Assembly: GCA_038141705.1 (NCBI GenBank)
Contig: JAYQIQ010000004.1
Location: 434,001 to 498,000 of the forward strand
Source: Eutrophomonas brisbanensis
GTDB lineage: Bacteria; Pseudomonadota; Gammaproteobacteria; Burkholderiales; Eutrophovitaceae
Direction: 5' to 3'
Length of the DNA: 64,000 nucleotides
The position numbers and the translations under genes are program-made. The notes under the pieces are model-generated. The model worked only from the letters and a program-made list of their open reading frames with translations, was not told the origin of the DNA and searched no databases. Positions within the stretch are counted from its first letter, which is position 1. Each line of letters starts with the position of its first letter. Below are positions 46,085 to 55,770 of this stretch, one piece after another.

Positions 46085-47380
46085 GTGATTACCGAAAAAG
46101 TAGAGATAGAAATCGCTGGCGGACTAAGTTTAGCGCTACCAAAAATGTTGCGGGTAAAACAGAAATTTAATGCAGACGCAATTCATGATGTTGCCCACGC
46201 TACCGGGGAAGCATTAAGAAAACCCGAAATTCGAGAAAAAATCAAAGCTGGCCAGGTAATAGCTGTAGGTTGTGGCAGCCGTGGAATTGCAAACATCAAC
46301 GTTATTGCCAAATCGGTTATAAGCGAACTACTTGATCTAGGCGCTAAACCGTTCATTTTTCCATGCATGGGAAGCCACGGAGCCGCGACCGCTAAAGGAC
46401 AAAAAGAGGTGCTCGCGGGATATGGGATAACAGAAGAGACCATGGGCGTGCCGATTAAGGCCACCATGGATACGGTAGTTGTTGGACACCTAAGCGACGA
46501 AACGCCAGTACACATGGACGCGTATGCCGCATCGGCGGATGGCATTGTCGTTATCAATCGAATTAAACCGCATACGGCATTTCGAGGAGCGACCGAAAGC
46601 GGGTTGACCAAAATGCTTGCCATTGGAATCGGCAAAATAAACGGTGCCGCCACCTATCATCGGCACGGTATGGATATGTTCCCAGAACTCTTACCTGAGG
46701 TTCGGGATGTGAACATCAAAAATAGGAATGTTTTGTTTGGCGTTGGTATTGTTGAGAACGCCTACGATCATACAAAGATCATCGAAGCAATCCCAGCTGA
46801 AAAGATTGCCGAGCGCGAACCAGTCCTGCAAGCGCTCGCGAAAGAGAACATGCCAAGATTAAATTTTCCATCTGTGGATGTGCTTATCATTGACGAAATG
46901 GGGAAAAATATCAGTGGCGCTGGATTTGACCCAAATATAACCGGACGCAATCGACGTGCTGTTGATTGGAATTCAGAATTAGATGTTAAAAAAATTGTGG
47001 TTCTGGGACTGACTCCTGAGAGCCATGGAAACGCGACTGGAATTGGCGGCGCTGATGTCACGACTATGAAGCTATTTAACCAAATGGACGTTTCTGCGAC
47101 TTACGCCAACGTTATAACGTCGATGAACTTAGATGGCGCTGCTATCCCAATTGTAATGAATAACGACAACGAGGCGATCAATCTCGCCGTTAAAACCGTA
47201 GTTCGAACAGCACCAGAGAACTGTAAGATTATTCGTATCAGAAACACGCTATCACTCGGAGAAATTTTCGTATCAGAGAATTTATCAGAAACAGTTCAAT
47301 CGAATTCGAGCTTCTTCGAAATTATTTCAGATGCAAAACCATTTACTTTTGATGCAGACCAGAATTTAGAAGCATTCTGA
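46085..47380 (+). CDS. LarA-superfamily (DUF2088-like) protein, divergent
   Basis: 431 residues. It resembles the LarA fold but is distant from its neighbour: Arg66 (GCGSRGIAN) and His98 (MGSHGAAT) fit the nucleotide-binding positions, His163 (RIKPHTAFRG) and Lys176 (GLTKMLAIGIGK) fit the nickel and tethering positions, and His192/His194 (TYHRHG) the last. The LarA Asp69 position is Cys63 or Gly64. It may be another LarA-homologue racemase or a partner subunit. Probably co-transcribed with the preceding gene. Confidence 0.75.
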   Translation: MITEKVEIEIAGGLSLALPKMLRVKQKFNADAIHDVAHATGEALRKPEIREKIKAGQVIAVGCGSRGIANINVIAKSVISELLDLGAKPFIFPCMGSHGAATAKGQKEVLAGYGITEETMGVPIKATMDTVVVGHLSDETPVHMDAYAASADGIVVINRIKPHTAFRGATESGLTKMLAIGIGKINGAATYHRHGMDMFPELLPEVRDVNIKNRNVLFGVGIVENAYDHTKIIEAIPAEKIAEREPVLQALAKENMPRLNFPSVDVLIIDEMGKNISGAGFDPNITGRNRRAVDWNSELDVKKIVVLGLTPESHGNATGIGGADVTTMKLFNQMDVSATYANVITSMNLDGAAIPIVMNNDNEAINLAVKTVVRTAPENCKIIRIRNTLSLGEIFVSENLSETVQSNSSFFEIISDAKPFTFDADQNLEAF

Positions 47381-47515
47381 AAAATAAAATTACAAATAAC
47401 CACCAACGTGAATTTAAAAGAAGATTTTTATAAATTTTTGTGATAAGGAAAAATTCACAAAAAGAAAAGACGAACTATCTTGGTGCAAAAAAATTTACAC
47501 AGAGCAAATTTGAGT

Positions 47516-47538
47516 TCATCCACAAAATCTGTGGATAA
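47516..47538. repeat. Inverted repeat made of two DnaA-box-like 9-mers
   Basis: TCATCCACA (47516-47524), AAATC, TGTGGATAA (47530-47538). The right arm is a perfect DnaA box on the minus strand (TTATCCACA); the left has one mismatch. It lies in the AT-rich 274-base gap 47381-47654, which holds no gene. Confidence 0.5.
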
Positions 47539-47654
47539 GATCATCAACCATTCAAACTTGTGAACGTACACCGGTTTTGATGATTGAGTTTTGTTATTCG
47601 TGCTTAAAAATTAATCAGTCGAAAAAAGAATTTAATGAACAAATTTAATTACTT

Positions 47655-48833
47655 ATGAGAATAACTAACATTGAGGCCATTCCGTTAGAAGTTGAACTCA
47701 ATAAAACAGTGTTCGACGCGAACTACACGATGAAGAACAAGCCCGCCTTATTGGTAAAAGTTTTTACAGATGAGGGAGTTGTTGGAATTGGCGAGGCCGC
47801 GCATTTTGGCGGGCCGATGGCGTCTACAGCGCAAGTAATTGAACATGAACTAAAAGAGTACCTCATTGGTTTAGATCCAACTCAAAATGAATATATTTGG
47901 GATGTGATGCATAAGCGCGCGTACAAACATGCGCGAGGCGGAATTGTCATTGCCGCTATCAGCGGGATTGATATTGCGCTTTGGGATATTAAGGGAAAAA
48001 TTGCTGGGCAGCCTGTTTGGAAATTACTAGGCGGTTATAGAAAGCGAGTACCTGCTTACGCAACAGGTGGCTTTTATTCGGAAGGAAAAGATTTAAAGCA
48101 ATTAAGCATGGAAATGCAGCAATACATTGATGCTGGTTTTCGCGCAGTTAAGATGAAAGTCGGAAGAAACAGTGCAATCGAAATGTCTCCATTAAGAGTA
48201 ACTGGTGATCGCGGCATAGCGGAGGTTAGTCATGAGGAAGATATTCAACGCGTCAAAACCGTCAGAGATACGATTGGCCCTAACATTCGTTTGGCGATTG
48301 ATGCAAATGGTGCTTGGGATGTTGGAACCGCAATTTCGATGGCTAACAAGTTAGAAAAATACGACATATATTGGTTGGAAGAACCCATTTCCCCAGATGA
48401 CATTTCAGGAAGCGCAGAAGTAGCTAGCAAAGTAAACATACCGATCGCCGGATATGAAACCTGTAGTTATGGGATTGTTGATTTTTCCCGATATATCAAC
48501 GCAAGAGCTATCCATTTCGCACAACCTGATGTTGCTTGGGCGGGCGGTTTAACGGAATCTATGAAGATCGCTCACCTCGCTCTTTCGGCAAATATGCCAG
48601 TGGCACCACATATACATGGCTCCGCGGTCGCGGTCGCCGCTGGATTGCACTACCTGGGCGCGATAAGAAACGGAAGTATGGCGGAAACCGTGTTCCCCGC
48701 GCATCCGTTAATGACCGATTTAGTTCAAGATCCTTTAACGGTTTGCTCGAAGACTGGAGAAATTGAACTACCCGATACCCCAGGACTGGGAATTGAGTTA
48801 AATGAGAAAGTTGTGAATCGTTACAAAGCCTAA
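47655..48833 (+). CDS. Mandelate racemase-like enolase-superfamily enzyme
   Basis: 392 residues. Active-site set is complete for the mandelate racemase subgroup: Lys166-x-Lys168 (AVKMKVG), metal ligands Asp216 (AIDANGAW), Glu242 (YWLEEP), Glu268 (AGYET), and the Asp292/His319 dyad (QPDVAWAGG, APHIHGS) spaced 27 residues apart as in mandelate racemase. It has acid/base groups on both faces, so racemisation or sugar-acid dehydration are both possible. An insert after the KxK strand (about 170-192) is unusual. It follows the LarA pair on the same strand but after 274 bases, perhaps with its own promoter. Confidence 0.9.
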   Translation: MRITNIEAIPLEVELNKTVFDANYTMKNKPALLVKVFTDEGVVGIGEAAHFGGPMASTAQVIEHELKEYLIGLDPTQNEYIWDVMHKRAYKHARGGIVIAAISGIDIALWDIKGKIAGQPVWKLLGGYRKRVPAYATGGFYSEGKDLKQLSMEMQQYIDAGFRAVKMKVGRNSAIEMSPLRVTGDRGIAEVSHEEDIQRVKTVRDTIGPNIRLAIDANGAWDVGTAISMANKLEKYDIYWLEEPISPDDISGSAEVASKVNIPIAGYETCSYGIVDFSRYINARAIHFAQPDVAWAGGLTESMKIAHLALSANMPVAPHIHGSAVAVAAGLHYLGAIRNGSMAETVFPAHPLMTDLVQDPLTVCSKTGEIELPDTPGLGIELNEKVVNRYKA

Positions 48834-48855
48834 CAACAGGTGAACAATATCAGTC

Positions 48856-50336
48856 CTATTCTTTTGGCTTCCACTCACGAGACTCTTGTTGCGCCCGCTT
48901 TAAATCATTGTCTTCAAGTTTTGAGGCAACATAATTTCTAAGCTTTTCAGCATCCTCCCGCTCTAATCCAGTAAGCGTCGACGCAGCCAAGTTGCTCCAA
49001 ACATAAGCCCGCTTTAGGTCCTTAGAAACACCAACTCCGTCAAAATAGAACCATGCTAAGCGGTACTGCGCTCGAGCCTCTCCACGCTCGGCTGAAATTT
49101 GATAATAATTAGCTGCCCGCTTTGCATCTTTCGCGATGCCTTTCCCTTCATCGAGCATGTAACCCACTAGGTACTGCACATACGGGCTACTACTTTCAAC
49201 GATTTGGCTGTACCACTTATAGGCTCGAGCGAAGTCAACCGCCACTCCATCCCCACCAAAGAAAAAGATTGACCCAAGGGTCTCTTTCGCTGGCAAGTAG
49301 CCAGCACCGGCGGATTTTTCGAACCATTCAACTGATGATTTCAGATTTTTAGAGTACCGATACCATTTTGCAAACAATATCCGAGCATATACTTTGACTG
49401 CGGGTCGTTGAGCTCGGCCGCTTTCGAAAACCACTTAAACGCAGCAGATTCGTTCTTCTCCACTACCGATCCCTCGAAGTAGATCCAAGCTAACTGAGCG
49501 TAAACAGCATCGACGCCCTGATCGGCTGCCTGCACCAAATATTTAACTGCCTGACCTCGGCTCTTAGCTCGATCGTCGCCGGTTAACATCAAAAGCCCCA
49601 AACTCCCCGCAGCCTGCGCGTTGCCTTGCTTGGCGGCTAGCTCATAGAACTCGGCAGCTTTCTTCAAGTCAACTTTCACCCCTTGGCCATTTTGATACAT
49701 CCAACCGACCGCATACTGCGGATACGCCCTTCCGGCCTTGGCTGCTTTCTCATACCAAGTGAATGCATCTTTGTAATTTTTTTCACCTGATATCCCTGAA
49801 AATGCAAAGTATCCGACCATTTCTTGAGAATCGATGTCTCCAGATTTTGCTGCAATTAAGTAAAAATCCAGAGCCTTCCCAATATTTTTCTTCAGACCAT
49901 CGGCACCCTTAAAGTATAAAGCTGCTGTAAGCTTGGCAGCATCAAGATCACCCGATTGACCAGCTTTTCCAAACCATAGAGCTGCCTTCGAAAAATCTTG
50001 ATTCACATACTTTCCAGAGTAATACATGTTGCCGAGCATATTTTGCGCTTGCACGTAACCCTGATTCGCAGACTTCTCATACCATCTTATAGATTCGGAA
50101 AAATCCTGAAGCACACCTCGCCCATGAAAAAAACTTTCGGCTAAATAAAACTGCCCCTCAGCACTTCCCTTTTCTGCGGACGAGCGAAACTCAGAGGTTG
50201 CTAAATCATAGTTCTCGTCTTTCAAGGCCCTTTTGCCAGCCTCAATATCCGCCAGAGAATTAAAGGGCAATAGGACCCCAGCAAAAACCAACAGGAGCAA
50301 AGATTTACTATTTATTAATTTCAACATTCCAACCAT
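48856..50336 (-). CDS. Sel1-repeat protein, secreted or periplasmic (frameshifted)
   Basis: About 493 residues when corrected. A signal peptide (SLLLLVFAGVLLPFNSLA) is followed by about eleven Sel1 repeats with the A-x-x-L-G-x-x-Y-x-x-G pattern (for example AQNMLGNMYYSGKYV). The frame breaks at an A5 run (plus 49346-49350); a sixth A joins QNGIGTLK to NLKSSVEWFEKSA, continuing the repeats in phase. Such proteins are protein-binding solenoids. It lies downstream of the VWA genes on the same strand (112 bases) and may be the last member of that operon. Confidence 0.85.
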
Positions 50337-50448
50337 CCGGCCAACACAAAATTAGACACTGCAATCTCAGGGGCGCTACCAAGCACCACCACGTGTACAC
50401 AATCGAGAGAATAAAATAACGTTGACTTGAAGATAGATCAAGTCCGTC

Positions 50449-53025
50449 TTACTTTCTATATCTTTCCCACAGAATCGGAGAGCGCCGAATAAATATATCC
50501 GCAAGATAAAGAAGAATCGCTAATGCGATTAGATATACCCATACCGGAGACTTGGTATCCAGCTTTTCATCGACCCGGAAAACTTCGTCAGAAACAGGTG
50601 AAACCTTGCCGCCCGTGGTATCAGCAATAAGTCCAAGTAGCTCCTGGTTTGTGCCGGAGAATCGGTATTCCAGAGGATAACCAGGGAATACCGTTCTGGA
50701 ACCGGCCATGTCCGCCATTTGCTCTGTTATTTGATCAGAAACCACGAGAGCCCCAGAAATCGCCATATTCCCAAGAGGCAACTCAATTTCGTAACGCCCC
50801 GGAGCGACCTGTGGCATCTCCCAGATATCTTCTGAATCACCGGTTCTTGTTCGCAAATTTGGGCTTAAGTTATTCAAGAACCTACCATCGAAATCCAGGA
50901 GAGTCAGAGAGAAACGAGCACTAGCTCCATTCTGAGAAACGTCAAAAAAGACGGTATCCGAACCCAGTTGCTTCAGTGAATCCCTCGTCAACTGCGCCCA
51001 AAACTTTCCGTACCCATCCCAATTCATCCAATCAGCGGACCATCTATTTTTCACATCAGAAGAAAACATGAATACCTTACCTAGTCCATATTGCCATCGG
51101 GTCAACAACGGTGAACCATCCTGGGTCGCGAGTACAACCTCCGCTGTGTCCTTTTCCTTGACAGCAATGTGACCCTTGAGAGCGGGAGCATCTGCGAATG
51201 CAATTCCACTCAAAGCTTGGGTTGGCTGCTTTACGACGGTGAGTATTTGCTCTTCCACCAAACTGGTACCAACCACTTTTTGTGTTTCCTCGGTAAAAAT
51301 TTGAGGTATTGATTCTGCAGAGAGCGCCATATAGTTGCGGCCATTTCCCCAATCCGATATTTGCTTCATCAACCCTGGATTTCCGCCTTCACCGATCGGG
51401 ACCGTCGAAATCACAATATGCTTCTCACGCATTCTTTCGATAAGGCTCTCGAATTCAGCGGGAGCGGTATCCCCATCTGACAAAAGTATGACGTGTTTTG
51501 TGGGAGCCTCAACATCTTTAAGCAATCGGTAAACAATACCTAAGGCAGGATAAATATTTGTCTGACCACTAGCCTGAATTCTGCTGATTAGTGCCTCCGC
51601 TTTGCGCTTAGATTTCACTGGCTGGAGGGGAACTGGAACATAAGGCTGAGAATCGAAAGCTACAACACCAAACTGATGCTGCTCTTCCAAAAGATCAAGA
51701 GATGCACGAGCTGCTTCCTTTGCATACTCAATCTTTCTTCCCTTCATACTATAGGAACGATCGATAGCTATTACGAGAGCCAATTCCTTTTTCTTCTCTT
51801 GCGCCTTAAATTCTGCTGGAAGCAATTCCTCCAGAATCGAGTCGGAATACCCTTCCTCTCCGAAGGTATTTTCCCCTCCCGCAAACACGAGACCTCCCCC
51901 ATAATCGCGAACGAAAGAGCGAATATCCTTCATGGAAGAAACCGGTAACGCAGTCGCCAGCACATCAGAAAGAATAACGGTGTCGAACCTCTTGAGACCG
52001 TCTAGTGATGGCAGCCTATTCGCCGATCCAAGTTCAACCTCAAAACCAGCACTCTCTAGCGCAGCTTGGAGGTATTTGTTTGTGTCCTCGATCCCCTCGA
52101 CGTAAAGCACTTTTGCCTTTTTCTCTACCCAAACACCGAGCTTCTGAGCATTATTCTCCAGGAACTCATCTCCATCCATTGTTATTTCCACCGATAAATT
52201 CACATCACCCGGAGTCGGAAATGAAGCAGTGAGCACTATCTCGTTTAAACCAGTTTGAACTTGGAATTTTTGGGTGAGGATATTTTTTTCCTCTGACGCC
52301 AAAGATAGCGTGAGGGAACCATCTCTGGGGCTATAGAGTCGCGCAAGAATACTGACTGGCTCGGCAGCTCTAATCCTTTTAGGCAAGCGAACACTCTCTA
52401 TCCATGCGTCACTTACCTCGATGGAGTCGGCTACCATCGGAAAAATTTTTGTGTTCGATCGCTTCGCAATGTCTAAAACATTCACAACCGAACCGTCGGT
52501 TTCATTTCCATCGGTGAATAATACGATTCGATTAGCTTTGTTTTTTCCGAGGGATGCTAACGATTCATCAAGCGCAGATTCAATGTTTGTGCCGGATTGC
52601 TCGATAAAATTTTCCGATAAGGTGTTAGCATCGGCACCTGAATCCAGCACAGACAAGGTCTTTGCCTCATCTAAATCTCGCACTACTGCACTATTTTTTC
52701 CAAAAACGACAATATTTGATGAAGCAGGTTTAAATTTTCCTTGAGCTCCAGCGATCCAAGAAAAGGCTTTTTCTACGTAGTCTGGACTAACACTCCTTGA
52801 CACATCAACCATGTACGAGACCGAAACATCGTCCCCACCTAATCTAAAATTTGGCTGCGCAGTAGCTAACGCGATCAACACCAGAATTGCAGCCCGCATG
52901 AGGGTCATGATTCGTTTGTGTCGTAACGCGATCGCCAACTTACTGAACCGTGCAATAAGCCAGAGAATACCGATCAGCGGTATTAACAGCAGAGCGAGAG
53001 GATTATCAAAGGTCAGTATTTCCAC
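50449..53025 (-). CDS. Large membrane protein with two VWA domains
   Basis: 858 residues. Two N-terminal membrane segments (about 10-26 and 43-60), a first VWA domain with MIDAS motif DVSRS (about 74), a middle region like a class I glutamine amidotransferase fold (LYVEGIEDTNKYLQAAL), a second VWA with DRSYSMKGRK (about 420) and a C-terminal membrane segment before IRRSPILWERYRK. Both MIDAS motifs look competent for metal binding. Such proteins accompany MoxR/DUF58 genes and are thought to act in envelope protein assembly. It follows the BatA-like gene by 17 bases. Confidence 0.82.
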   Translation of the reverse strand: MEILTFDNPLALLLIPLIGILWLIARFSKLAIALRHKRIMTLMRAAILVLIALATAQPNFRLGGDDVSVSYMVDVSRSVSPDYVEKAFSWIAGAQGKFKPASSNIVVFGKNSAVVRDLDEAKTLSVLDSGADANTLSENFIEQSGTNIESALDESLASLGKNKANRIVLFTDGNETDGSVVNVLDIAKRSNTKIFPMVADSIEVSDAWIESVRLPKRIRAAEPVSILARLYSPRDGSLTLSLASEEKNILTQKFQVQTGLNEIVLTASFPTPGDVNLSVEITMDGDEFLENNAQKLGVWVEKKAKVLYVEGIEDTNKYLQAALESAGFEVELGSANRLPSLDGLKRFDTVILSDVLATALPVSSMKDIRSFVRDYGGGLVFAGGENTFGEEGYSDSILEELLPAEFKAQEKKKELALVIAIDRSYSMKGRKIEYAKEAARASLDLLEEQHQFGVVAFDSQPYVPVPLQPVKSKRKAEALISRIQASGQTNIYPALGIVYRLLKDVEAPTKHVILLSDGDTAPAEFESLIERMREKHIVISTVPIGEGGNPGLMKQISDWGNGRNYMALSAESIPQIFTEETQKVVGTSLVEEQILTVVKQPTQALSGIAFADAPALKGHIAVKEKDTAEVVLATQDGSPLLTRWQYGLGKVFMFSSDVKNRWSADWMNWDGYGKFWAQLTRDSLKQLGSDTVFFDVSQNGASARFSLTLLDFDGRFLNNLSPNLRTRTGDSEDIWEMPQVAPGRYEIELPLGNMAISGALVVSDQITEQMADMAGSRTVFPGYPLEYRFSGTNQELLGLIADTTGGKVSPVSDEVFRVDEKLDTKSPVWVYLIALAILLYLADIFIRRSPILWERYRK

Positions 53026-53042
53026 GAATCAGGTTCTCTACG

Positions 53043-54842
53043 TTATTGCGTGACACGCCGGTGGAATAAGGTCCAATCAATCACAAGCAAGCTAAACGCT
53101 AAGAGACAGAGAATAACGGCCAGCGAAAAACCACCAGACAGATTTGGAGCGGTTAAATCTGCAGCTACGACTCTCGAAATTCGGGACTGATTTACATCGC
53201 TAAATTTCTCAGCAACCTGACTTACCGCTACTCGTAGTGGGCCATCCTCCGTCGTGATTGTATAAAGCCCAGCCTCAATAGCATTGAAATAAGTTTGATC
53301 GGCTACCTTCCAGGTGGAATATTCCTTGCCATCCATGCCATTAACTCGAACCGCATCTCCCGGAATAGCAATGATTCCAGGAGAAGCACGAATAACCGCC
53401 GGCTCATCTCCCATCCAAGTCAATAAATTTGCCAGCAGAATTGGGAAATCCGCTAACAGTTCTATATTAGAAGTCTCCGCATCAAACCCAAATAAAATTA
53501 TAGGATTGACACCTCCCAAAGTAACCGCCAAGGCACCTTCGCTTTTCGAGGTCAGAAACGGTGCGATCGCATCCGTGACTCCACCAAACACCACTCCACC
53601 CTCCACGATCAAGTCGCGAAGCGACACGTTTTGCATCAAAGGGTGAGCGGAATTCTTGACTACCTCAACTTGGGTACTCATTGCATCCGTCACTTGAACA
53701 GGTAGCCATTTCGCTGACTTAACACCAAAAATTACGGTTGGCCTGTTAGGACGACTCTCGGGAACCACACGATTGAATATCAGAAGGTCTGGCTGAAGCT
53801 CGTCTGCGACTGTACTCGAATACGCAACGGCATTGATCACCTGAACATCGACTCGCGGCATCAGCTCAAGGAGCTCTAGAAGTTTATCGTCTGCTGAGTT
53901 TTGGCTAACGAGAAGCACCTTGATTTCCTTTTTGGACGAGAGGTAATCAAAAGCCTTGTCATCAAAACGAAATCCATCTTGACCGGACGTCGCAGAAACC
54001 CGCACTGCTCCGCTAGAGAACGAAGAGATATTTAGTATTTGCCCAATTTTTTCACCAGCTTTAATCTCAATTTTTCTCTTGAGTGACTCCCCTGCTTCAG
54101 AATTTAAATCCAGCTCCACGACTTGGGTTTCAAATCCTGCATTCTTCAATTCGACGAATGCTTGTCGCTCCCCAGGGTTTCCCGGTACAAGTGCAAAATC
54201 AACATGAGTAATCCCTACGTTAGAGATGGGCTCAAAAACAGAGACCGTTTCATAGCTATCCGGCGGAGCCCCAAGCAAAACTCCATCCGTGAATACAAAC
54301 CGATGTTCTGCTGCCTCTCTAGAAACTTTTGAAGGGACAACGGGATCGAGCGATGTTCCAATTTCAATGCCATCCAAAATAGTTTTCGCGAGGGCAATAT
54401 TCGTAAATTCGGGGATTGCTACACTGCGCTGGGTGTCAACAATTAAAACGCTACGATCCCCCGGTAATTCTGATAAAAAATCTTGTGCCAAGTTTTTCGC
54501 CATATCGAGACGAGAAATTCCATTCGACATCCGGGCAGCCAAAGTCGCGGAATTATCGATCACCAAGATAACTTTGTTTCTACCCTCACCTTCAGACAAA
54601 TCAGGTCGATAAATTGCAAATAAGAGCAGGAGGAGGATGAGTGTTGCCAATAAGAGCGACAACCACCAACGCCATCGATCATTTAACGCTTGCGAAACCC
54701 GTATTACTTGTTTCCAGACAACGTTCGACGAAACGAGCGCTTGAAGAACAGGAGGCTTCAACAAAAACAAAAGAATAACCGCCACGACTACTAATAGCGT
54801 TGATACCCAAAAAAATACAATAGGCAGAGACAAGGCTGTCAT
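53043..54842 (-). CDS. BatA-like membrane protein with VWA domain
   Basis: 599 residues. The N-terminus fits the aerotolerance-regulator (BatA) membrane domain: two segments around LKPPVLQALVSSNVVW...RWWLSLLLATLILLLLLF. A VWA-like domain follows with DNSAT (about 97), a partial MIDAS. A final membrane segment (LAVILCLLAFSLLVIDW) is at the C-terminus. The ATG overlaps the DUF58 stop by four bases, so they are translationally coupled. Confidence 0.8.
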   Translation of the reverse strand: MTALSLPIVFFWVSTLLVVVAVILLFLLKPPVLQALVSSNVVWKQVIRVSQALNDRWRWWLSLLLATLILLLLLFAIYRPDLSEGEGRNKVILVIDNSATLAARMSNGISRLDMAKNLAQDFLSELPGDRSVLIVDTQRSVAIPEFTNIALAKTILDGIEIGTSLDPVVPSKVSREAAEHRFVFTDGVLLGAPPDSYETVSVFEPISNVGITHVDFALVPGNPGERQAFVELKNAGFETQVVELDLNSEAGESLKRKIEIKAGEKIGQILNISSFSSGAVRVSATSGQDGFRFDDKAFDYLSSKKEIKVLLVSQNSADDKLLELLELMPRVDVQVINAVAYSSTVADELQPDLLIFNRVVPESRPNRPTVIFGVKSAKWLPVQVTDAMSTQVEVVKNSAHPLMQNVSLRDLIVEGGVVFGGVTDAIAPFLTSKSEGALAVTLGGVNPIILFGFDAETSNIELLADFPILLANLLTWMGDEPAVIRASPGIIAIPGDAVRVNGMDGKEYSTWKVADQTYFNAIEAGLYTITTEDGPLRVAVSQVAEKFSDVNQSRISRVVAADLTAPNLSGGFSLAVILCLLAFSLLVIDWTLFHRRVTQ

Positions 54843-55717
54843 AGTGTAAGCCTTTCCTTTTTAAGCCCGATCAAGGCGGCCTCTTCGAAGTTATCATCCG
54901 TATTAATTCTCAAATAACCCCACCCAGAGCGACGGAAGAAGTTCTCTATACTGGAACAGTGATCGACGAACGCTGCACGATATTGGCGAAGCAGTGTTTC
55001 AGTTAAATGTACATTCATTGATTCATTGGTTTCAGAGTCAACCAAAACAACTTCTCCACCTAGTTCAGGGGATACTTCAGATGGCGAAATCACATGACTT
55101 GCAAAAACCTCATGACCATACTGCCTGATCGGTTTAAAACTCAATTCGAGTGATTCTTGCTGCAAAAAATCCGATATAAAGACAACGAGACCACGAGTAC
55201 GACCCCCGCCAAAATAGCGCTTGAAGGTATCCGCATAGTTGGTTACTCCACTAGGCTTCAGTGCCTCCAGAAAATGGAGAGTCCGCCACATCTGATTTTT
55301 ACCACGCCGCCCAGGCAATTCACGCACAACCCCATCGGAGAAGGCTGCCACACTCACTCTGTCGTGATTTAGCAGTCCGATGTACGAGAGCATCGCGGCA
55401 AGTTTCTTCGCAACCAAAAATTTACCTCCGTCTGCTTGCAGCATTGAATTGCTGCTATCGATAAAGATGTAGATCGGAGTATCGGCTTCCTCTTCAAACA
55501 ACCTTAGAACGAGTCGATCAAGCCTCATATACGTCGCCCAATCGAGATTACGCACATCATCACCTGGGGAATATGGGCGGTAGTCCGAAAAAATCATTCC
55601 GACGCCAGTTCGCTTTGAGCGGTGTTGTCCGCGCAAATGTCCGGACACCGGGCGCCGAAGAAGCAACGTCAATCCATCTAGCCGCCGAAGGAACTCTTTA
55701 CTGAGGAGCGAGGACAT
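54839..55717 (-). CDS. DUF58 domain protein
   Basis: 292 residues with the DUF58 signature FSDYRPYSPGDDVRNLDWAT (about 43-62) and a VWA-type fold with IFIDSSNSM. DUF58 proteins are regular partners of MoxR ATPases; their biochemical role is not settled. No membrane segment is visible. Lies 53 bases after moxR-like gene. Confidence 0.88.
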   Translation of the reverse strand: MSSLLSKEFLRRLDGLTLLLRRPVSGHLRGQHRSKRTGVGMIFSDYRPYSPGDDVRNLDWATYMRLDRLVLRLFEEEADTPIYIFIDSSNSMLQADGGKFLVAKKLAAMLSYIGLLNHDRVSVAAFSDGVVRELPGRRGKNQMWRTLHFLEALKPSGVTNYADTFKRYFGGGRTRGLVVFISDFLQQESLELSFKPIRQYGHEVFASHVISPSEVSPELGGEVVLVDSETNESMNVHLTETLLRQYRAAFVDHCSSIENFFRRSGWGYLRINTDDNFEEAALIGLKKERLTL

Positions 55718-55770
55718 AATGCCTAATCAAGAACTCTTAAATACAAACTACTGAACCGCAGTCACGAATA

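Noticed and set aside
47381..47654. Chromosomal replication origin
   Set aside because: DnaA-like boxes are present, but only two, and there is no dnaA, dnaN, gyrB or gidA near, and no clear repeated 13-mers.
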